DNA from: a virus
DNA length: 21,475 nt
IMG/VR virus record: IMGVR_UViG_3300009130_000160
Span: 1 to 21,475 of that record
Reading direction: 5' to 3' (one strand)
Shown here: positions 12,035-19,690 of the stretch, piece after piece
How positions within the stretch are numbered: position 1 is the first letter of the stretch
How the letters are laid out: each line of letters begins with the position of its first letter
Program-made: the position numbers and the translations under genes
Notes under the pieces: model-generated
Databases searched by the model: none
What the model was told of the DNA's origin: nothing
The model's input: the letters and a program-made list of their open reading frames with translations, nothing else

Positions 12035-12263
12035 TTAATGTACCTTCGTCTATCAGTACGATAACTGATCGGCCCGTAGCCGCTAAAAACGTACATTCGC
12101 CTGCACAAGGCGTTAAAACTGCCGAGTTCGTTACTCGTTAATCAACGCTAGTTCGTCGTCACACGATACGTGAACAACGGATTAGCCGCTCCATTAAGTC
12201 GGCTAACTATGTCCAGCAGTAATAGCTGGGATATTAAAATGTCTACTTATTGGAGAGTCTAAA

Positions 12264-13412
12264 ATGGCTTTAACGAATTTTGGTACGCTGACAGGCGACC
12301 AGCTGCAGATGTGGTCTCGCGACTTCTGGAAAGTTGCGCGAAACCAGTCTTTCATTAATCAGTTCGCCGGAACTGGTTCAAACGCGATGGTTCAGCGCGT
12401 TACTGAACTGACCAAAAACCAGAAAGGCACGAAAGCAAATATCACGTTGCTTGCCGATATGACCGGAGACGGTATCACTGGTGATAACACCTTGGAAGGC
12501 AACGAAGAAGCCCTCCGTGCGTATGACATCACCATCGAGCTGGATCAGCTGCGATTTGCAAACAGGATCGCTGGTCGTATGACTGACCAGAAGACGGTTG
12601 TAAATTTCCGTGAACAGTCTCGTGATGCACTGGCTTATGCAATGGCTGATCGCTGTGACCAGCTGGCATTCCTGACGCTGTCGGGTGTTGCTTACACTCA
12701 CAAAAACAACGGTGGTCTGCGAACTACTTCATCTTCTGCTGGGCACGAACTGGTAGACCTGGAGTTTGCTTCCGATGTTTCTGCTCCAACTGGTGATCGC
12801 CACCGTCGTTGGGACGCTACTAGCGGTCTAGTCGCAGGTGACACTACTGCTGTCGCTGACGCTGACAAGATCGGCTACCGCACAATCGTAGAGTTGAAGG
12901 CATACGCCAAAGACAACTACATCCGTGGTATCCGAGGCGCTGGTAACCAGGAAACGTTCCACATGTTTGTTACTCCGCAGCAAATGGCTGACCTGAAGTT
13001 AGATTCTGACTTCTTGGCGAACGTGCGAAACGCTGGTGTACGAGGTGGTTCAAACTCTCTGTTCTCAGGTTCTGCGAGCCTGATGGTAGATGGTGTGATG
13101 ATCCATGAGTTCCGCCACGTGTTTAACACCTCTGGTGCTACGACTGGTACTTCATCTAACGCTGGCGCTGCTGGCTACAAGTGGGGTGCTGATGCCGACG
13201 TAGTTGGTGGACGCGCTCTGTTCTGTGGCGCTCAGTCTTTAGCACTGGCTGACATTGGTCTGCCCGAAATGGTCGAAGACACCTTCGATTATGGGAACCA
13301 GTCTGGTATTTCTGTAGGCAAAATCTTCGGTCTCCGTAAGCCTAAGTACAACAGCGACGTAAGTGGCTCTGTACAGGACTTCGGTGTTATCGCTCTCGAT
13401 ACTGCCCAGTAA
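12264..13412 (+). CDS. Major capsid protein (N4-gp56-like)
   Basis: This is the shell protein of the head, present in hundreds of copies. The 382-aa product fits the N4 gp56 family of HK97-fold capsid proteins. It has an N-terminal FGTLTGDQLQMWSRDFWK segment, then the spine helix part with VQRVTELTKNQKGTKANITL, a DITIELDQLRFANRIAGRM segment, and a C-terminal DFGVIALDTA strand. The length is close to that of N4 gp56 (about 400 aa). The start has GGAGAG 6-8 bases upstream. A strong terminator follows within 8 bases of the stop. The gene leans toward codons such as CTG, GGT and CGT, as expected for high expression. Family recognition is from memory of the pattern. Confidence 0.9.
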   Translation: MALTNFGTLTGDQLQMWSRDFWKVARNQSFINQFAGTGSNAMVQRVTELTKNQKGTKANITLLADMTGDGITGDNTLEGNEEALRAYDITIELDQLRFANRIAGRMTDQKTVVNFREQSRDALAYAMADRCDQLAFLTLSGVAYTHKNNGGLRTTSSSAGHELVDLEFASDVSAPTGDRHRRWDATSGLVAGDTTAVADADKIGYRTIVELKAYAKDNYIRGIRGAGNQETFHMFVTPQQMADLKLDSDFLANVRNAGVRGGSNSLFSGSASLMVDGVMIHEFRHVFNTSGATTGTSSNAGAAGYKWGADADVVGGRALFCGAQSLALADIGLPEMVEDTFDYGNQSGISVGKIFGLRKPKYNSDVSGSVQDFGVIALDTAQ

Positions 13413-13419
13413 GACCTGT

Positions 13420-13448
13420 AACCCCCTCTTCGGAGGGGGTTTGCTTTT
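13420..13448 (+). terminator. Strong rho-independent terminator after the capsid gene
   Basis: A perfect 9-bp stem, AACCCCCTC with GAGGGGGTT, closes on a TTCG tetraloop and is followed by TGCTTTT. The C-G closed UUCG loop is among the most stable known. It lies 7 bases past the capsid stop and only 18 bases before the next gene, so downstream structural genes must be expressed by read-through or by another promoter. Confidence 0.95.
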
Positions 13449-13466
13449 AACGAAAGGTATTAGCCT

Positions 13467-13901
13467 ATGTATCGTCGAAGAAGAGCTTCCCACGCTCAAC
13501 GTCGAGCCGCATTAAAAAGGTACGACGCGAAACGAACCAAAAAAAGCTCAACTGACGTTTCGTCTGCAAAGAAAACTGAAACCCCAAGGCGTAAAACAGT
13601 GGGTGAAAAAGCCCGTGCCGGGAATAAGGTTGTTCAGACAGCAGCTGCAAAAGAAGCTAGAAAAAGAAAGACCCCATCTCGATCCCGAAAGAGATCCGAT
13701 GCTGCGATCAGTACTGCAGCGTCAGGAAAACTGACCAAGAAGCCAACACGCTTTGGTCAAGGCTCTTCTAAGACCATTACGCGAAATGGCAAGAAGATGG
13801 CGAATGTTTCTGCTGAACAGTTAAAGAAGACAGGTATGTCTTTACGGTCATACATGAATGCGTGGAACAAGTCAGGAAAACGTCCGACAAAACAAAAATA
13901 G
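13467..13901 (+). CDS. Very basic protein downstream of capsid
   Basis: In the 144-aa product about 45 residues are Lys or Arg and only seven are Asp or Glu. It starts MYRRRRASHAQRRAALKRYD, has basic Ser/Thr/Ala-rich low-complexity stretches, and ends with a more ordered part (SAEQLKKTGMSLRSYMNAWN). It resembles histone-like or protamine-like proteins in composition only, and no family is recognised. In this position it could be packaged with DNA, bind the inner capsid or nucleic acid during assembly, or act as a head protein held by charge. The ribosome site AAAGG is 9 bases upstream. It comes right after the capsid terminator. Confidence 0.82.
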   Translation: MYRRRRASHAQRRAALKRYDAKRTKKSSTDVSSAKKTETPRRKTVGEKARAGNKVVQTAAAKEARKRKTPSRSRKRSDAAISTAASGKLTKKPTRFGQGSSKTITRNGKKMANVSAEQLKKTGMSLRSYMNAWNKSGKRPTKQK

Positions 13902-13911
13902 GAGTTTATAG

Positions 13912-14304
13912 GTGAAAGTAATTAGCAAGGAACCGTTGCGAATCGCAACGCTAAGTGGAGCAGTCGTCTTGTTTGAAGGCGGTATTGCTCGTGAGATCAG
14001 TGATGAGATTGGGCTTCTGGCTATCCAAATGGGGGCTAAAGAAGTCGTTGAAGGTACAGCAGCACCTGAAATAGAACTTGAAATAGAAGAAGTAGCGCCT
14101 GTTGATGATAGTCAACAGATTATGGCTGCTGCTGCAGATGAAGCAGAACTTGATATCGCTCTTTGCAGATTAATGGACGAAGGTGATCCAAAAAATTTCA
14201 CAGCTGATGGCTATCCGAAAGCAGCCGTGGTCAACAAGATTTTGGGTAAGACTATTGATTCTGAAACGCGCAAGGCTGCGTGGGAAAATATATTAAATTC
14301 ATAA
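13912..14304 (+). CDS. Unknown 130-aa acidic structural-module protein
   Basis: This gene starts with GTG at 13912 behind an AGGAG site 8 bases away. The product has two parts. A beta-rich N-terminus (about 1-45; LRIATLSGAVVLFEGGIARE) resembles small phage head-surface or completion proteins. A C-terminal helical part carries GDPKNFTADGYPKAAVVNKILG near residues 92-113, followed by TRKAAWENIL, and is joined to the N-terminus by an acidic linker. This C-terminal GDP...FT..G.PK pattern recurs in phage proteins beside head genes, but I cannot name the family. A minor head or decoration role is an inference from position. Confidence 0.72.
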   Translation: MKVISKEPLRIATLSGAVVLFEGGIAREISDEIGLLAIQMGAKEVVEGTAAPEIELEIEEVAPVDDSQQIMAAAADEAELDIALCRLMDEGDPKNFTADGYPKAAVVNKILGKTIDSETRKAAWENILNS

Positions 14305-14314
14305 GGACTGACAC

Positions 14315-15010
14315 ATGGCCGTCACTGTAGCAAGTGTTATAGATCGGGTAGAAAAAGTACTTCAAGACACTACGAACATCCGCTGGCCCGAAGCAGAACT
14401 AGTTCTTTGGGTTAACGACGCACAACGTGAAATAGCCTTGCTCAAACCGGATGCCAGTGCAGTTAACGCTACGATTACTCTTGCGACTGGCACCAAACAA
14501 GGCATCCCAAGTGCTGGCAATAGGTTATTGCGTGTTATACGGAATATGTCTGCTGCTTCTGGTGGCACAGGTAAACGGTCGGTACGTCTTGTAGACCGTG
14601 AAATCCTCGATGCTCAGACGCCTGATTGGCATGACCCATCAGTGAGCGGGGATGCTGCACATACAGGCACTGTTAAACACTACGTGTATGACGAACAAAA
14701 CCCTCGTAATTTTTACGTGTATCCAGGGGTTTCTGGGAATGCCTATTTGGAGATTGTCTACTCGACAAACCCTACAACAGTTACCGCTTCTGACAATTTA
14801 GATATTCCAGATATTTATGCCAACGCAATAATGAATTATGTGCTGTACATGGCTTATATGAAGGACACTGAGTACGCAGGTAATCAACAACGGGCCTCTA
14901 GTCATTATCAACTGTTCATAGCCTCAGTGACTGGTAAAGGACAGTTAGATGCAATCACTAACCCAAATGCAGACAGAACACCTAACCCGCAATTAGTAGC
15001 GTCGGTATAA
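14315..15010 (+). CDS. Head-tail connector/adaptor candidate (DUF6682-like)
   Basis: The 231-aa product begins with an amphipathic helical region typical of connector proteins (VASVIDRVEKVLQDTTNIRWPEAELVLWVNDAQREI, about 5-40). It continues with a beta-rich part containing YVYPGVSGNAYLEIVYS near 143-159 and ends with helices (IYANAIMNYVLYMAYMKDTEYAGN). I associate this layout with the DUF6682 group of phage adaptor proteins, which dock below the portal. A direct search would be needed to fix the family. An AAGGA site precedes the ATG. The gene is followed after 3 bases by a second connector candidate. Confidence 0.75.
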   Translation: MAVTVASVIDRVEKVLQDTTNIRWPEAELVLWVNDAQREIALLKPDASAVNATITLATGTKQGIPSAGNRLLRVIRNMSAASGGTGKRSVRLVDREILDAQTPDWHDPSVSGDAAHTGTVKHYVYDEQNPRNFYVYPGVSGNAYLEIVYSTNPTTVTASDNLDIPDIYANAIMNYVLYMAYMKDTEYAGNQQRASSHYQLFIASVTGKGQLDAITNPNADRTPNPQLVASV

Positions 15011-15013
15011 AAC

Positions 15014-15697
15014 ATGGCGATTTCTTATGAAACGCTGCTACCTCAAATCCTACCAATGGTTGTTGGATGCCCTGATACCTTAATTGAGAACACGGTTAGG
15101 TCAGCAGCTATAGAGTTCTGTGAAAAGACAGGCGCGTACCAGCAAGAGTTAGACCCGGTTACTACTGTTGCAAATATATATGAGTATGACCTAGAAGCGC
15201 CGTCTCAAACTACTGTTCACAAGATAATGTGGGCTACGTTTGAAGGTAAGGACATTGAACCTATATCGACGGGTTTGTTGGAACAGCGTAAACCGAATTG
15301 GCGTGATGCTGACCATTATGGTGAACCTGAGTATTACGTTCAGCAGAGTAGTTCTACGATTTGGTTAGTACCTGTACCAAATGCAAATACAGTCTCAAGC
15401 ACAGTCATTCGAGCGCAGCTTAAACCCACCCACACATCCACGGCTTGCGATGAGCAAATAATGGATGAGTATCGAGATGCCATTGTTAACGGCACTTTGT
15501 TTAGGCTGCTACGGATGCCTGGTCGTGATTGGTCTGACATAGGTGGCGCACAGATTTATGGCGCACTTTTCAACGAAGCCGTTGTTCTTGCAGAACGCAG
15601 AGCACGACATGCAGATGAAGGAGTAGCAAGGAAGGTTAGTTATGGGGGAATCGGTCGTACTAAGCGATACACGCGATACGGTAGAGAGCGCGGGTAA
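15014..15697 (+). CDS. Second connector/tail-completion candidate
   Basis: The 227-aa product has an N-terminal helical pair with conserved-looking TVRSAAIEFCEKTG near 27-40, then a beta-rich middle (NIYEYDLEAP, VQQSSSTIWLVPVP). The end has helices with IMDEYRDAIVNGTLFRLLRMPG near 149-170 and a basic C-terminus (RTKRYTRYGRERG). This mix is typical of phage gatekeeper or head-completion proteins that sit between portal and tail. No family is named with certainty. It starts 3 bases after the previous stop with only a weak ribosome site, and its end overlaps the next gene by 56 bases. Confidence 0.72.
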   Translation: MAISYETLLPQILPMVVGCPDTLIENTVRSAAIEFCEKTGAYQQELDPVTTVANIYEYDLEAPSQTTVHKIMWATFEGKDIEPISTGLLEQRKPNWRDADHYGEPEYYVQQSSSTIWLVPVPNANTVSSTVIRAQLKPTHTSTACDEQIMDEYRDAIVNGTLFRLLRMPGRDWSDIGGAQIYGALFNEAVVLAERRARHADEGVARKVSYGGIGRTKRYTRYGRERG

Positions 15698-16094
15698 CCC
15701 TGTCGAAGTTGATATTGATGAACATATTAGTTGGGTTGCGCCTGCTATTACTGAAATTTTAGACGACAACCCAATGCTTACGTTCACTGCGGCGGATGTG
15801 TACTTAGCGTGTAAACAAGGAGCGGCAAAACTGTGGATAACTAAAGACGGGATGGTCGTTACCACAGGAGAGACAGATGTTTTTACTGGACGAAGAACGA
15901 TGCTGATATGGATTGCTTGGGCCAGGAAACGTGGAATGAATTTGGTAGCAGCACATCAAGAATTTTTTAGAGAGCAGGCAAGGGACTTAGGTTTTGTGAA
16001 GATGGAAGTTAGATCAGCAATACCAGAGCTGAAGGACTACATACTTTCACAAGGTTGGGAACTGGACACTATTGTTTATACGAGAGACGTGTAA
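15642..16094 (+). CDS. GNAT-like virion-module protein (T7 gp13-like position)
   Basis: The 150-aa product has strands and helices in GNAT acetyltransferase order: KLWITKDGMVVTTG (63-76), RRTMLIWIAWA (84-94), a helix around 99-115, LGFVKMEVRS (116-125), then PELKDYILSQGWELDTIVYTRD. The acetyl-CoA loop (Q/RxxGxG/A) is not visible, so it is probably non-catalytic. T7 gp13, next to the internal core genes, is a similar degenerate GNAT protein needed for virion assembly, and the same place in this gene order makes that a fair analogy. The start is supported by AAGGAAGG 6 bases upstream, in spite of the 56-base overlap with the previous gene. Confidence 0.65.
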   Translation: MGESVVLSDTRDTVESAGNPVEVDIDEHISWVAPAITEILDDNPMLTFTAADVYLACKQGAAKLWITKDGMVVTTGETDVFTGRRTMLIWIAWARKRGMNLVAAHQEFFREQARDLGFVKMEVRSAIPELKDYILSQGWELDTIVYTRDV

Positions 16095-16738
16095 TGGGCA
16101 GCAAACCAAAAAAATCAGATTTCAAGCAAAGTGCAGCCGAGGCAGCATCAGCCTCTGTCGCGTTAGATCGACAAAACTGGTTTAACGAGATGTATGGCCC
16201 AAAGTTGAAGGAGATGATGGCGTTAGCTAAAAGCGATGATCCTACACAGGTTGCTCGTGGCAGGGCTAATGCAGACACAATGCAAGCAACTACAGCACCA
16301 TCTGCCCGACGAGCCCTACAGGGAGTTGGTGGTGGAGATATATCACAGGCTCTTCAAGGGCAGCTAGGTTTGGCAACGGCGGAAGGTACAAAACTTCAAA
16401 ACAAAATGGGTTCGGAAGTTATAGGTGTTGCACAAGGTCAGTCAGCTGATAATTCAGCTGCGATGTCTAGAGTCGCGAATTTAGCGACTTCAGAGGCTTT
16501 AGCTAGAGCTACTGCGAAACAGGCAGAACGCGATGCTATGTTTTCAGCAGCAGGTCAACTTGCTGGCGCGACGTTAATGCGAGGAATGCAGAACAGAAAA
16601 ACTAAAGGAATGCGAGAAGGACCGTTAGGAGCTGATGGAATGGGTCCAGGCGCACCAGAAGCAGTGCAAGGCAGCTTTTGGAGCCCAGTCGATGAACAGG
16701 GTAATTCTTTAAGTTTCTTTGGAAGAAGGGTTGGGTAA
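16094..16738 (+). CDS. Internal virion protein A (T7 gp14-like position)
   Basis: The 214-aa product starts at the ATG at 16094, overlapping the previous stop as TAATG. An open frame reaches back to 16055, but that part shadows the GNAT-like gene. It is Ala/Gln/Gly-rich and helical, with NWFNEMYGPKLKEMMALAK near 27-45, an APSARRALQGVGGGD turn, and a long Ala-rich helix (LATSEALARATAKQAERDAM). It ends in a Gly/Pro-rich tail. Such proteins form the ejected channel in podoviruses. It looks related in layout to the next gene, as if by duplication. The role is inferred from position and composition. Confidence 0.72.
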   Translation: MGSKPKKSDFKQSAAEAASASVALDRQNWFNEMYGPKLKEMMALAKSDDPTQVARGRANADTMQATTAPSARRALQGVGGGDISQALQGQLGLATAEGTKLQNKMGSEVIGVAQGQSADNSAAMSRVANLATSEALARATAKQAERDAMFSAAGQLAGATLMRGMQNRKTKGMREGPLGADGMGPGAPEAVQGSFWSPVDEQGNSLSFFGRRVG

Positions 16739-17317
16739 ATGTTTGATCAATTTAGACAAGGTAACTGGTCGATGTATGGGGCTGGCTCTGGCTCTACTAC
16801 GTCGTTGCCAACTGTGACAGACCCAGATGCAACGTTTGCCCAGATAACTCGTGATCAGTATATGAATTACATAAAGAACTTTCGTGGGTTTGAGGAAGAG
16901 CTTTTGGATAAGGCGAGTAGTGATACTTCGATCATAGACCAAGCTAGAGAAGACGCTGACATGGCTGCACCTTTAGCTACAGGTATCGCCCAACGTAATC
17001 AGCAGCGCTATGGCGTCGATCTAACGCCAGCCCAATTGAAAGAGCAGCAAAGAGGAATACAACGTTCGACCACGTTGGGCGGCATACAGTCGATTCAGGA
17101 TGCGCGAATTGCCCAACGCGAAGCTAACACCCAATTGTTAGGAGATTTAATCAACATTGGACAAGGTCTGAACCGCTCATCGTTACAACAGATGGGGGAT
17201 GCTGCTGCTAATGCAACTGCAAGGAATAATGCTTACAGGCAAGCGAAAGCACAACACAAGGCGAATACCTTCAGCACTTTAGGTTCGCTGGGCGCACTGG
17301 CAATACTGGCAATTTAG
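16739..17317 (+). CDS. Internal virion protein B, probable paralogue of the previous gene
   Basis: The 192-aa product begins directly after the previous stop with no spacer. Its order of elements matches the gene before it: a long helix (YMNYIKNFRGFEEELLDKASS), an Ala/Asp helix with AREDADMAAPLATGIAQRN, a QQRYGVDLTPAQ turn, a long Gln/Asn/Ala helix with LGDLINIGQGLN, then TARNNAYRQAKAQ. The C-terminus (FSTLGSLGALAILAI) is hydrophobic and could insert in a membrane, as expected of a gp14-type channel protein. The role is inferred from position and this layout, and no database family is asserted. Confidence 0.72.
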   Translation: MFDQFRQGNWSMYGAGSGSTTSLPTVTDPDATFAQITRDQYMNYIKNFRGFEEELLDKASSDTSIIDQAREDADMAAPLATGIAQRNQQRYGVDLTPAQLKEQQRGIQRSTTLGGIQSIQDARIAQREANTQLLGDLINIGQGLNRSSLQQMGDAAANATARNNAYRQAKAQHKANTFSTLGSLGALAILAI

Positions 17318-17328
17318 CGAGATAACGT

Positions 17329-19677
17329 ATGGCATTTTTAGATGGTTTGTTAAGTGGCATAGGAGTGGGCCAACAATTCCAGCAGCAGCAGTTAGCTCAA
17401 GACCGCTTTGACGAATCGGTGCGTCAATTTGATGAGAATTATAAGCTCCAGCAAAAAAACTATAGTTTAAACCTACGGGATCTCAGAATTAGAGAGCAGG
17501 CAGCTCCCGGTTTACTCACGGCACAGGAGCTAAGTAACGACAAATTAATTAAAGAAAATCGATACGAAGATAATGACCGCTACATTGGTATGGCAGCAGA
17601 TGCTGGCTTTATCGATCAAGCTAGTGGTGGACTCAGGTTCGACCTTGCAAGATCCGCGCAAAATATACTTGAAGGCGGCAGGGTTAACGATGAACTGGTC
17701 CTGATGACGCTCAACAGAGACCCAGATCTACCCAAAGGTTTCAAGTACGACAAGGTTGTACGCGCCCCTCTGAAGGGTGGGGGCATAATGGTCCAGGGTA
17801 CTTATGAAGACGGTAAAAAAGGTGTGCTTACGTCTGATGGGCGAATAAGCGGCGATGCCGATGTTGCAGTACTGTCTGCAGATATGGTCGCGGGTTTAAT
17901 GGAGGACGAGTACAGAACTAACATTCGCGGTAATAGTAATCTTGGAGCATCTAGTTCAGTCGTTCAGAGTCTTATTACGATGGGTGTTGGCAAAGCTAAT
18001 GCAGCAGAACTTGTAAATGAAGAGACTGCTTTAAACACGCTACAGACGCAGTTGCAGGGCGAGATAGATAGGCTTGCTATAGACCCGCAAACGGGCGAAA
18101 AAGATATTGGGATGTCACGGGCATTCCGTGGTGTGTTGGCTTCCGCAACATCACCTCAAGAAAAAATGACTATATTGATTGATCAAGCTAACCAGCTTGG
18201 TATTCAAGTGCCTGATATTTTGACAAAAGCACTAGCTGATCAGTCCATAGACGCCACTCAACGTCAAGCTGGTACAACCCCTTCTGACTTAATGGGTGTA
18301 GAGCCTATTCAAGATGGTCAGACTGTAGCTCAACCTGCTCCGAATGTAGCTCAATCAACAACACCTGCCACTAGTCCTATAGCAGAAAAAAATCGTTTCG
18401 GTCTCTCTAGAGCCTATGTGCGAAAACAGCAGTCTACAGATGACCTCGACAGTCAGATTGCAGCGGCAGAAAGACGCTTGAAGAATGCTAATCCGAGGTC
18501 TAGAGCAGCAGCTAAAAGACGGTTAGAAGACTTACAAGCGCAGAAAGCTTCGTTATCTCCAGCGCAACCCCCTGCTGGTCAGGGTGGGCTAAGTAGTCTC
18601 CCAGATCAAACTGCTGAAATAAGGAAAGCTGCTGAAGCTTTAGAGAAAGGTATTTTCGCTAAGTTAGGTGAACTCTCACCAGAGGAGATTGCAGAGAGAG
18701 CGGCTTCGGGTGATCTCAAAGCAACGGCACAGGATGAAGCAAATCTAGCGGCAGTGCTTCAGGCAGCTGGTGTGCAGACGCTTGCCGATATACGAACTAA
18801 ATTACCAACCAAAGCGCAAGAGGGAGCTTATGCGTGGTTGATGACCATAGCCCCTAGCGATAGCGCGAGAGAAAACATCAGAGCAGAGCTATCTAATCTT
18901 AGATCAGGCAGCGGTAGAGCAGATGCGTCACTTCTTGATCTACAGAACTTAGACGTTAATCGACAAAATGCTCTTACGCAGTGGAGGAGACTTGGTCTCG
19001 ACGAAAGAAAGTTTGCTCTAGCTTTGAGGGAGTATGAAGAGGTTACTAGACCGAAAGCGGCCCTTGCAATTAATAAACATTTCTTTGAGGTTGAAAAACA
19101 TGATTGGGATGTGAGCGAAACACTTGGTGTGCGTATTCGTGAACACTTCAAGCAGGCGAAGTATGCCGTCTATGGTTCAGACGATGGGACGCCAGATGGA
19201 AATCTCAATGACTCTCCAACGTTTGATAAAGCACGCTTTAATAAAGAATTTGCTGGTGCAGACGGTGCATTTACAAAAATGTACCAAGATTTCAGAAAAG
19301 CACCAGCTGCTCAAAAGCCGCAAATGCATCAAGCACTTAACTCTATGGTAAGTCTTGGATTTCAGACACTGGCAGAAAGCGAAGAGTATGGCCCACTATT
19401 TGCGAATTTAATGCCTGACGGAGAGATTGACCACATTGGCGGTAGTGACATTTTCTTGAATAGGTTAGCCGTTGATGAGGTTGATGGAAGGGGTAAGCCT
19501 AAAACTTACAAAGTAATAAATCCTGCGACTCAGTTGCAAACTGATGAAACTATCCCAGCTTCGGTAATCAAGAATTTGTTCGGTGCGTCCGGTTATACAT
19601 TTGTTGAAAACGAGATTTTACAGGGGCCGGGTTCTCTAGCAGCGACGAATAGAGATTTAGCGGCGGCATCCAGATAA
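17329..19677 (+). CDS. Large internal virion protein (T7 gp15-like position)
   Basis: The 782-aa product is mainly helical and charged. The N-terminal 60 residues are Gln-rich coiled coil (VGQQFQQQQLAQDRFDESVRQ begins near 13). The middle has a low-complexity Thr/Pro/Ala stretch near 310-345, and a charged helix follows (DDLDSQIAAAERRLKNANPR near 367-386). A second folded part spans about 530-780. No enzyme motif is recognised. Size, order and composition match the second internal core protein of T7-type podoviruses, which is ejected with the DNA. The ribosome site is weak, 11 bases after the previous stop, so coupled translation is likely. Confidence 0.78.
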   Translation: MAFLDGLLSGIGVGQQFQQQQLAQDRFDESVRQFDENYKLQQKNYSLNLRDLRIREQAAPGLLTAQELSNDKLIKENRYEDNDRYIGMAADAGFIDQASGGLRFDLARSAQNILEGGRVNDELVLMTLNRDPDLPKGFKYDKVVRAPLKGGGIMVQGTYEDGKKGVLTSDGRISGDADVAVLSADMVAGLMEDEYRTNIRGNSNLGASSSVVQSLITMGVGKANAAELVNEETALNTLQTQLQGEIDRLAIDPQTGEKDIGMSRAFRGVLASATSPQEKMTILIDQANQLGIQVPDILTKALADQSIDATQRQAGTTPSDLMGVEPIQDGQTVAQPAPNVAQSTTPATSPIAEKNRFGLSRAYVRKQQSTDDLDSQIAAAERRLKNANPRSRAAAKRRLEDLQAQKASLSPAQPPAGQGGLSSLPDQTAEIRKAAEALEKGIFAKLGELSPEEIAERAASGDLKATAQDEANLAAVLQAAGVQTLADIRTKLPTKAQEGAYAWLMTIAPSDSARENIRAELSNLRSGSGRADASLLDLQNLDVNRQNALTQWRRLGLDERKFALALREYEEVTRPKAALAINKHFFEVEKHDWDVSETLGVRIREHFKQAKYAVYGSDDGTPDGNLNDSPTFDKARFNKEFAGADGAFTKMYQDFRKAPAAQKPQMHQALNSMVSLGFQTLAESEEYGPLFANLMPDGEIDHIGGSDIFLNRLAVDEVDGRGKPKTYKVINPATQLQTDETIPASVIKNLFGASGYTFVENEILQGPGSLAATNRDLAAASR

Positions 19678-19690
19678 CTAAGGTGCGCTA

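Larger units (their letters stand above)
11955..12263 (+). ncRNA. Structured untranslated leader before the capsid gene
   Basis: This 309-base stretch has no supported gene. It contains consecutive short hairpins: 11965-11994 (9 bp), 12052-12069 (6 bp), 12070-12082 (4 bp), 12098-12112 (5 bp), 12123-12137 (5 bp), 12151-12175 (two-part, interrupted), 12182-12206 (7 bp) and 12213-12229 (5 bp plus a wobble). All arms are perfect except where stated. The last ends about 20 bases before the GGAGAG ribosome site of the capsid gene. Some 5-bp hairpins would occur by chance, but the regular end-to-end chain suggests a folded leader. It could stabilise the capsid mRNA, host a small RNA, or control read-through from the scaffold gene. 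Confidence 0.5.

Noticed and set aside
11955-12263. tRNA or tRNA-like gene
   Set aside because: The region has hairpins, but no acceptor stem with a T-arm consensus (GGTTCGA) and anticodon arm in the right order could be assembled.
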